Below, one piece after another: positions 58,401 through 64,000 of a DNA stretch of 64,000 nt (positions are counted from its first letter, which is position 1; every line of letters begins with the position of its first letter). This DNA comes from Sipunculus nudus (lineage: Eukaryota; Annelida; Sipuncula; Golfingiida; Sipunculidae). The translations under genes and the position numbers were made by a program. The stretch is from assembly GCA_026874595.1 (NCBI GenBank), contig CM049317.1, forward strand, positions 12,158,382 through 12,222,381. Direction: 5' to 3'. The notes beneath the pieces were generated by a model. It did not search any database. It worked only from the letters and a program-made list of their open reading frames with translations, and was not told where the DNA came from.

Positions 58401-61400
58401 TCTTTCATGATATGTTTCATGTATCCTGATTATTGCTGGCTCACTGCCATCCCCGACCGTTTTAACCTATTTTCAATTCAGAATAAAGTAATATTTTTTT
58501 GTCACTCAGAAAATATTTGTGTTCAACATATTGCGTAAGAGATCACAAGGAATCTCTGGTCCTAATACAGTTAATTAAAGGTAAAAAAAGAACATTAAGG
58601 ACGATATAAAGGGACCCTTATTAGGTTTAACACTGCAAATGTATGTTGCGACTGGCAATAAGGTATACCGTAAAAGAAGGTCACAGTGCTGTAGCCTTTT
58701 ACTGAACGAAAACTATAAAAGAACATACACAACATTTTACATATTCATGTATTTTTCATTATCCTGGACAATTTCCCTGAAAATATATCATTTGTCCATT
58801 TAAAAGAGTAATATGCTTTTAAAATTTGGCTCATCTTAAGAAATTCACTTTCAAATGTTCCACTCACAAAGTCTTCTGTGGTACCAGCAATGACCGGTTG
58901 CTGAACGTGGTCGAATGTAATTGGTGGAGATGAAAACACTTGGTCACTTGCATTGTCGATATTCCTTTCATTTGTATTCTTGACCATCTGTTCACTTGTC
59001 TCTGCTTTCGGCTCTTCGACCAACTCATCAGCTGGTTTATTGGATATCTAAAGAAGGCAGAACCCATTAGCATTTTTATTTTTGTATTGTTTGTTGCATA
59101 GTAGTGTTTGTTGCATACTGATCATGAAGTTAAAGGGGCTTGATCACATACCATTTGTGCTTAATATACATGTAGTGCGTTCTTCTTAACATTGTAAGAG
59201 CTGCCAATTTTTCCTTCTAATCATATTGATACTACTGTACACGAGTTGAAAAAAACTTCCTTAGGCCTCGATACCGAATCATGGACTTTTTCTTAAGGAT
59301 TTTTTTAGAAAGATATCTTAGTGACTTAGTTGCGAAACGGTGTTGATATTTCTTCCAGAGCTTGAACATATTACAGTTAGAGCTTCATGTTTCCCTTTTT
59401 TAGCTTATTTGGCTAAAATTAGTGCGTATATTTTCCATTATGAGGAAACCTGATGAAAGATAAAATCAATCGGTACATCTTTGGCATCGGCCGGTATGGC
59501 TAGTGCCTCCCGGTTGCACTCAGTTGATACTTCGAGTTTTGTTTCATCGACTCGGGTGTCTGATTCTTCATGTGTTACTGGCTGGTCTGCGAGTCCTTCA
59601 TGTCCTGTTTCATGAAGGCTGGTTTCTGCAGGATCTCTGCGATCCCCTACCATATTTCCCTATAATGCAAATAAGAATAATGTAACATTACTTTCGCTCT
59701 GTGAATGAGTGTGCAACATGTTCCGTAAGAAATCTCAGCCCCAAAGGCCCCCCCCCCCACACACACACCGTTTTAGAATTATAATTGAAGAATAAAATAC
59801 GACAGTGTCCTCATCTCTTGAAGTCATTTTTTAGTCTGGCCTTTCAAGCGACAAATCACGTTTTATATTTGTTCATAAAAATATTTGGTAAATACATAAT
59901 TGCATGGTGCAGATTAGGTTAAAATTGGCCCTAAAGAAATAAATAACGATTCTGCATGCTTTGATACAAAGTTCCAAAATCATCAGAGCATTTATTGTAG
60001 GAAAAAGAAGAACATGATACACATTGCAAATATTCATTTTTAATTAAACTATTTCTCCTTGGCTGTTTCAGTTATGGATTCAGTCTGCTTGGTTTGTTAT
60101 TACTGCAAATTACGTTTGCATTTGATGAGAAAACTCCGCGAATATAAAATAGTACATGGCTGATCATCCTAAATCTTTAAATAATATTTTAAATGCTTCG
60201 ATACAGATACAAAAAAAATATTAACGACGATATATAGGGAGTATTATTTGGTTTAACACAAATAAATGCTGCGACTGATAATAAGGTATGCCTTAATGAA
60301 TGCCACAGTGCTGTAGCGGTGCTGAACGAAAAGTATACACAAACGTGAACAACATTGTTCATATTAATGTATTTGCATTATCTTGGAAAATTTTTCTGAA
60401 AATATTTCATTTGTCAATTTCATTGAGAAATATGCTTCTAAAATTGGGTTCATTTATAAAAATTCACTTTTAAATGCCCCACTCACAAAGTTTTCTGCGG
60501 TACCAGGAATGACAGGTTGCTGAACGTGGTCGAATGTAATTGGTGGAGATAAAAACAAATGTTCACTTGGCTTGTCGATGTATCCTTCATTTGATTTATT
60601 GACCGTCTGTTCACTTGTGTATGCTTTCCGCTTTTCTACCAAGACATCAGCTGATTTACTCGACATCTAAAGAAGAGAGAAACCATGAATAATTGATCGT
60701 TTTTGTTATGGTAGTGTTTGTTGCATACTGATTACGAAGTTAAAGGGCCCGATCACATACCATTTGTGTTAAATATAAACAAGTAGTGCGTTCTTCTTAA
60801 CATTATAATAACTGCCAATATTTTGTTCTCAACATGTTCACTTTTTTCTGAACCTTACTGGAAAAGGTTTCTATTGGGCGCCATGCCAAATCATGGACTT
60901 TTTCTCATGGATTTATTGGAAAGAAATCTGATTAAATAAGTTGTGAAACAGTGAAGGTATTTCTTCCAGAACTTAAAGATACAACAGTTAAAAGCTTTAT
61001 GTTTCCCTTTTTTAATTTAATTTTGGCTAAAATGAGTAATTTTGGTATTATATTTTATTTCGAGGTACGCTGAGGGAAGATACATTCAATCGGTACCTCT
61101 TTGGTGTTGGGCCCTATGGCAGGTGGCTCCCGGTTGCACTCAGTTGATACTCCGGGTTGTGTTTCATCGACTCGGGTGTTTGATTCTTTGTTTGTTACTG
61201 GCTTGTTTGTGAATCCTTTAAGTCCTGTTTCATGAAAACTGGTTTCTGCAGGCTCTCTGCGATCACCTACCATTTCAACCTATAGTGCAAATAAGAATAA
61301 TGTAACATTACTTTCGCTCTGATAAATGTGTTTGCATCATAATACGTAAGAAATCACAAGCCCCCCCCCCCCTTTCTCGAGTTTTAATAACAGGATAAAA

Positions 61401-63719
61401 TACGACCGTCTCCTTATCTCTTTTAGTTATTTTTTTCAGTCTGTTTGGTTTGAACAAGCACAAAGCACGTTTTATATTTAATTATAAATATATTTGGTAA
61501 ATACATTATGGCATTGAGCAGATCAGGTTAGATGTGACCCTAAAGAGATGAATAAAAAATTTGCATGCTTCAGTACAGAGTTCTAAAATCATCAAAGTAT
61601 TAAAATTTAAGAAACACGTAATTATTCAAAACATTGCACATATTCATATGTCTGTACAATCCAAAATCTTGTTCGATCGGATATCGACGATCGAATACTT
61701 TGAACTTTAGAATATATAATGTGACCTCCCTCCTCAAAGTTATGATTTATCTCTGTTTAGCTTGTTCACTTTGCAAAATATAGACCAATAGTCAGCTATA
61801 TTATATAAAATACCTCTTGTATAGAGTCTGATAAAGTGGGAGAATCCTGAAGAGGATTGGTCGTTTCCAGTTTTTGTATATCATCGGCTGTTGTGTTTGA
61901 TGTTTCATTCGGTTCTTGTCCCACAGTGTGTCCTTCTTGAGCCGTTTCAAAGATTGTGTCCCCAGACTATAAACAAAAATGTGAATACACAACTCCCTTC
62001 GCATTTTAAACTTTTCAAATGTTGATTATGAAAAACGTTTTAAGTTTGAAATACGTAATGATTCCGAAAATGCGTTACTCTAAAACGATTTTTATAAGGA
62101 TTTTCACCTCATAAGAAATTCTTGATGGATAAAATATGTTAATTGTGTCCCGATTTTGTTTCGCTTACCATACGCTGTTTCTTCGGAGGTCCAGGCGGTC
62201 CGTCTTCACTTGGATTAGCCTGGTTATTTTCTTCCTTGAAACACATTTAATCTTCATGATGTAGAGAATATATAGTGTACCTCGTGTTCGGACCGTTGAG
62301 AGCTAACCTTTAAAAGCCTGTGATACTGTACATGTTGTACAATATCAATTAAGACACATGAGCTACGCACAATCCTGTATATTCATAAATATTGATTAAT
62401 AATTTGAACTATTTGACATTTAAAGGATGGAATTTGTATCAGTATCACAAAGTAACCTACTTGGTTTCAAACTCCTTCAGAAATATCTGGTTTTCCTACA
62501 ACTGGTCTCTCCGTATTGCTCTCTTTTCCCATAAAGAATAATAAGCCCATCAAACCATCAAAATGTTTACCATAGCAATAAGAGTTTTTAGATGGGTAAT
62601 AGCTGATTAAACACTAATGGTCTTTGGTTATTAAGTTAAACTAGCATACCAACTGATATCCAGCTCTATCCACATCATCAAATTCTTCTCCTTTCCGTTT
62701 ATCCTGCAGTTTTGATAAAAATACATTTTTATTGATTACGAGGTCGCAAGAACTATGGGATTTTGTTCATAATATCGTGTGCGATTGTGTTAGGAAGATG
62801 TTTTTATCTCTGCTGCTGTTTACAATTTTAAAAAGTCAATGCGTTTACTTTGAAGATCAATGAGAAGATTTAAATGGCTTTCTCTCCTTAGTTCGTTTTT
62901 AACATGTAGTTTCAACCATGTTGGATAGTGTCTTCGTAATATTTAGTTTATGTTTTAATATTATTCACCAAGATTTATTATATTTTATATTTCAGTGACG
63001 ATCAAATTAAATCATTAGTGATTTTTAAAACTTACAAGAACCGGTTCCATTTGTTCATCTTTAGCTGATGCTGTCTCAACATATCTCCCCTCCTCTCCCC
63101 CCTGCATTTAAACAGACACAACTTCCTGTTTTAAACTTTAAGAAATGACATTAAAAGAAGGGGTACTCAGTACGATTGTTTTATTTGGGATGAAAGCAGA
63201 AATAGGGTCATATTCATGCATTGTTCCTAAAGCAACTCTCGAATAACCGGCCGACGCACATGGCTTTAAATGTATTAATGATTGCAATAGGTCAACTATA
63301 TGTGATATTACTGTGAGTCTTTGCAGGTTTTCCGTCTTCAGGAAAAAAATATAATCTTCCTGTTAATCGATTTAAATATTAGTGTACATCATTAGTGTTT
63401 GTATTATTCTGTGATATTTTTACGTAGACATTTTGCTGAGGAAAAATGTTGGCAGATTCCAGATTCTATTTCATGTCGGTGGCGCACATGTCAGACGTTC
63501 CAACCGCTTCGCCCTTATAAGCAAGTTTGACTAGCGAGACAGTTCAGCCCACTTTCATTTAAACCCATAGATACACTCCTTTCACACAAGTGTGGACATT
63601 ATTTTGGAAGCTAATGCAAACACTTGTAAATCAGGAAAATAATATTATATACAGTTTACTCGAAAATATTATATATATATATACACATATATCTATCTAT
63701 CTATCTATCTATCTATCTA

Positions 63720-63756
<37 letters not shown>

Positions 63757-63876
63757 GTCCTATTTTCATTAAAATAAACTTGCCATGGATATCCCATCAT
63801 CGAGGCTGACATTCTCTCCTCCCACTTGGTTTTGCATCTGATCAGGGTTCGTTACCACTGGAATGTTCTTCAGAAA
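45625..63876 (-). CDS. Large multi-exon gene for an unrecognised disordered protein (open at 5' end)
   Basis: At least 24 short exons are readable on the minus strand, nearly all a multiple of three (48-183 nt), each in phase 0, with AG acceptors and GT donors. I do not recognise the protein. It is acidic, rich in Ser, Thr, Pro, Asn and Gln, with few hydrophobic runs, so probably disordered. Many cassettes carry one or two tyrosines in polar contexts (for example QPYDTIL, DPYLRAG, DPYHAG, GYPVGD), which could suit a cytoplasmic signalling tail or a scaffold; that is speculation. A pair of exon types (A, 180 nt; B, 183 nt) is duplicated. The 5' end lies beyond the right edge. The 3' end is unclear: the exon at 45625 ends in phase 1, and related exons lie at 36.1 and 33.8 kb. 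All exon calls are by eye. Confidence 0.65.
45919..46029 (-). CDS. Disordered-protein gene exon, 111 nt
   Basis: The acceptor is tgcag and the donor GTGAAG. It encodes DPYHAGATLGNRHDVPTIGD plus 17 residues, phase 0. Confidence 0.6.
46182..46241 (-). CDS. Disordered-protein gene exon, 60 nt
   Basis: The acceptor is aacag and the donor GTATTT. It encodes AADPYLRAGDMLRDDSYSYK with three tyrosines, phase 0. Confidence 0.6.
46409..46486 (-). CDS. Disordered-protein gene exon, 78 nt
   Basis: The acceptor is tctag and the donor GTAGGA. It encodes THRADNGRRASPQTNDKGVD plus SIDSLT, phase 0. Confidence 0.6.
46604..46651 (-). CDS. Disordered-protein gene exon, 48 nt (RLVT family)
   Basis: The acceptor is aatag|AGA and the donor GTAAGT. 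It encodes RLVTTSHGMTSTGLIM, phase 0. The first half matches the exons at 45625-45676 and 33779-33830. Confidence 0.6.
46761..47480 (+). mobile_element. Decayed pogo/Tigger-like DNA transposon
   Basis: It starts CAGTAGAGCGCCGTTTCTCC directly after TA, a pogo/Tigger-like end. Downstream METKKSKQQRYA (47318) and, one frame over, LTIRERLDRYDK (47365-47400) then IIQMFKQIEKHS resemble the N-terminal helix-turn-helix of pogo/CENP-B-type transposases. No opposite end or DDE core was found. It lies in an intron of the minus-strand gene. Confidence 0.5.
47481..48458. other. Intronic stretch
   Basis: I see no exon with convincing splice sites and no named repeat. The small minus ORF at 47826-48038 looks like chance. 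Confidence 0.4.
48459..48530 (-). CDS. Disordered-protein gene exon, 72 nt
   Basis: The acceptor is tttag and the donor GTGAGT. It encodes LNGNQDGHETCSWRQNGSEP plus VPDA, phase 0. Confidence 0.6.
49427..49501 (-). CDS. Disordered-protein gene exon, 75 nt
   Basis: The acceptor is tttag and the donor GTAACG. It encodes EQKKDGGYPVGDSDASHRFE plus YRDDE, phase 0. Confidence 0.6.
49640..52770. other. GC-richer block of unknown origin inside the exon array
   Basis: About 3.1 kb is visibly richer in G+C and CpG than the flanking introns and has many medium ORFs on both strands (for example 49749-50015, 50536-50793, 51585-51812, 52044-52331), none with a domain I recognise. Both sides return abruptly to AT-rich sequence. 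It looks like an inserted, decayed element or foreign segment. No terminal repeats were found by eye. Confidence 0.45.
51001..51096 (+). repeat. Three tandem copies of a 32-bp unit
   Basis: Each unit begins ttttcttg and contains agctattctta (51001-51032, 51033-51064, 51065-51096). The last two are almost identical. Confidence 0.9.
53018..53086 (-). CDS. Disordered-protein gene exon, 69 nt
   Basis: The acceptor is tttag and the donor GTTGTG, the weakest donor in the set. It encodes QPGEQDYPESEEIYSLRQAD plus SKK, with two tyrosines. Confidence 0.5.
54582..54652. repeat. (AT)n microsatellite
   Basis: About 22 AT units, a short interruption, then a further AT run. Confidence 0.9.
55378..55444. 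repeat. Interrupted (AT)n microsatellite
   Basis: AT runs are separated by aaat and aagt interruptions. Confidence 0.9.
55613..55696 (-). CDS. Disordered-protein gene exon, 84 nt
   Basis: The acceptor is ttcag and the donor GTAAAG. It encodes GSNGTKKGQGNPTDVSTVPQ plus eight residues, phase 0. Confidence 0.65.
55841..55912 (-). CDS. Disordered-protein gene exon, 72 nt
   Basis: The acceptor is tccag and the donor GTATGT. It encodes MEKEESLLVSESPSNQNDDI plus FTVK, phase 0. Confidence 0.65.
56167..56253 (-). CDS. Disordered-protein gene exon, 87 nt
   Basis: The acceptor is ttaag and the donor GTGAGA. It encodes TDMARSVSAPLEVDHISENS plus nine residues, phase 0. Confidence 0.65.
56627..56707 (-). 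CDS. Disordered-protein gene exon, 81 nt
   Basis: The acceptor is tacag and the donor GTAAAG. It encodes TTNNTGEMRNKHSPKHTSLE plus SSEFSYP, phase 0. Confidence 0.65.
56959..57045 (-). CDS. Disordered-protein gene exon, 87 nt
   Basis: The acceptor is tccag and the donor GTGGGT. It contains GYSLHDDDQPYDTILEQTVM with two tyrosines, the second in a Y-x-x-I context. Confidence 0.65.
57226..57303 (-). CDS. Disordered-protein gene exon, 78 nt
   Basis: The acceptor is gtcag and the donor GTAAAT. It encodes TYTNGAVKLQPEAVQKHAVL plus six residues, phase 0. Confidence 0.65.
57460..57540 (-). CDS. Disordered-protein gene exon, 81 nt
   Basis: The acceptor is ttcag and the donor GTAATT. It encodes EASTASPQPHFQAFELRGEE plus seven residues, phase 0. 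Confidence 0.65.
57775..57810. repeat. 10-bp perfect hairpin in an intron
   Basis: CCTGGGCCTG (57775-57784) and CAGGCCCAGG (57801-57810) are exact reverse complements around a 16-nt loop. Confidence 0.8.
58284..58466 (-). CDS. Disordered-protein gene exon B1, 183 nt
   Basis: The acceptor is aatag and the donor GTACCG. It encodes VKTVGDGSEPAIIRIHETYH and continues for 61 residues. It is the most diverged type B exon and has no A partner seen downstream. Confidence 0.72.
58868..59047 (-). CDS. Disordered-protein gene exon A1, 180 nt
   Basis: The acceptor is tttag and the donor GTGAGT. It includes ISNKPADELVEEPKAETSEQ and SPPITFDHVQQPVIAGTTED. It is a type A exon paired with B2 in the same arrangement as A2 with B3. 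Confidence 0.75.
59477..59659 (-). CDS. Disordered-protein gene exon B2, 183 nt
   Basis: The acceptor is tatag and the donor GTACCG. It includes VGDRRDPAETSLHETGHEG and RVDETKLEVSTECNRE, and is closest to exon B3. Confidence 0.75.
60487..60666 (-). CDS. Disordered-protein gene exon A2, 180 nt
   Basis: The acceptor is tttag and the donor GTGAGT. It encodes 60 residues including TSEQTVN and SPPITFDHVQQPVIPGTAEN. It is a type A exon, homologous to 58868-59047. Confidence 0.75.
61097..61279 (-). CDS. Disordered-protein gene exon B3, 183 nt
   Basis: The acceptor is tatag and the donor GTACCG. It encodes 61 residues including VGDRREPAETSFHETG and RVDETQPGVSTECNREPP. It is a type B exon, homologous to 59477-59659 and 58284-58466 with identical length. 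Confidence 0.75.
61814..61966 (-). CDS. Disordered-protein gene exon, 153 nt
   Basis: The acceptor is tatag and the donor GTATTT. The 51-codon frame begins SGDTIFETAQEGHTVGQEP and stays open, phase 0. It is a different frame from the longer chance ORF overlapping it. Confidence 0.65.
62169..62234 (-). CDS. Disordered-protein gene exon, 66 nt
   Basis: The acceptor is ttcaag and the donor GTAAGC. It encodes a Pro-rich segment with GPPGPPKKQRM, phase 0. The lysine/arginine cluster could be a localisation signal; that is inference. Confidence 0.65.
62650..62703 (-). CDS. Disordered-protein gene exon, 54 nt
   Basis: The acceptor is ctgcag and the donor GTATGC. It encodes DKRKGEEFDDVDRAGYQL, phase 0. 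Confidence 0.65.
63036..63101 (-). CDS. Disordered-protein gene exon, 66 nt
   Basis: The acceptor is tgcag and the donor GTAAGT. It encodes GGEEGRYVETASAKDEQM plus four residues, phase 0. Confidence 0.65.
63670..63755. repeat. Compound (AT)n and (CTAT)n microsatellite
   Basis: A short AT run, an AC step, about six CTAT units, then about 15 AT units. Confidence 0.95.
63826..63876 (-). CDS. Disordered-protein gene: rightmost candidate exon
   Basis: The acceptor is TTGAAG|TTT (63877-63878). The frame FLKNIPVVTNPDQMQNQ would end in phase 0 with donor GTGGGA. A different donor (GTTTAT, exon 63780-63876, 97 nt) breaks phase. The right choice is uncertain. Confidence 0.35.
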
Positions 63877-64000
63877 CTTCAAAATAATAAATAAAACATT
63901 AGAAATTGGAACATTTGGAAATTGTTGGTTCAAAATACAACAAAATATTAAGATTTATGTTTGATGGTATAAATAATATAAATAATGGTAGCTTTTAAGC

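Larger units (their letters stand above)
58560..59930 (-). repeat. Segmental duplication, copy 1 (exons A1 and B2)
   Basis: It is similar to 60180-61550 through introns and exons at an offset of about 1620 bp. Shared landmarks include cagtgctgtagc, cactcacaaagt, taacattactttcgctctg and a C-run. The boundaries are approximate. Confidence 0.8.
60180..61550 (-). repeat. Segmental duplication, copy 2 (exons A2 and B3)
   Basis: It is the partner of 58560-59930. The A-B intron is 430 bp in both copies, so the duplication included introns; divergence in the introns suggests it is not recent. Confidence 0.8.

Noticed and set aside
10471-61550. Link between the 1.62-kb LTR array and the 1.62-kb exon duplication
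   Set aside because: The periods agree, but the sequences are unrelated and the origins differ; it is a coincidence.
61801-62004. 67-codon minus-strand ORF
   Set aside because: It is out of frame with a 51-codon exon (61814-61966) that has splice sites and matches the style of its neighbours.
1-64000. CRISPR arrays, operons or other prokaryotic systems
   Set aside because: No regularly spaced direct repeats with unique spacers and no compact gene clusters are present; introns and eukaryotic retroelements dominate.

Overview
The window looks like a metazoan nuclear genome, most likely a mollusc or another lophotrochozoan invertebrate. The evidence is indirect: AT-rich DNA, small exons in long introns, abundant (AT)n/(TG)n microsatellites, a C-type lectin gene, and a repeat complement of Gmr1-like LTR, L1-like LINE and Penelope-like elements with tRNA-derived SINEs. 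No bacterial features (operons, Shine-Dalgarno sites, CRISPR) are present. The species cannot be named from the sequence alone.

Layout. 1-2.4 kb: intergenic. 2.4-4.5 kb: a four-exon plus-strand gene for a small secreted lectin (signal peptide, thrombospondin-type-1-like segment, C-type lectin domain), with every internal junction in phase 1. 4.5-10.5 kb: intergenic with microsatellites. 10.5-17.6 kb: a rearranged minus-strand Ty3/gypsy-class retrotransposon whose integrase precedes reverse transcriptase (Gmr1-like order), followed on its 3' side by a nearly identical 1.62-kb tandem array of LTR plus non-pol sequence. 17.6-24.6 kb: intergenic with a SINE and small repeats. 24.6-27.5 kb: a decayed L1-like LINE. 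27.5-33.8 kb: a tRNA-like fold-back element and a 2.3-kb TA-flanked terminal-inverted-repeat element. 37.9-40.4 kb: a minus-strand Penelope-like element with a hammerhead-ribozyme-like motif just upstream of its ORF. 41.1-42.3 kb: a 280-bp satellite carrying a 12-bp palindrome, then a long hairpin.

45.6-63.9 kb: a large minus-strand gene built from at least two dozen short exons. Nearly all are a multiple of three long, in phase 0, with readable splice sites. It encodes a low-complexity, acidic, Ser/Thr/Pro- and Tyr-containing protein that I do not recognise. It contains a duplicated pair of exons (types A and B) and an exon family (starting Arg-Leu-Val-Thr) that recurs at 33.8 kb, beyond the Penelope insertion. 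The gene continues off the right edge, and neither its start nor its end is certain.

Apart from the lectin and this gene, the window is dominated by mobile-element debris. The observations most worth following up are the Gmr1-type pol order, the hammerhead-like motif, the phase-0 exon array, and the satellite/hairpin block at 41-42 kb. Exon calls are by eye from splice sites and frame; no transcript or homology search was available.
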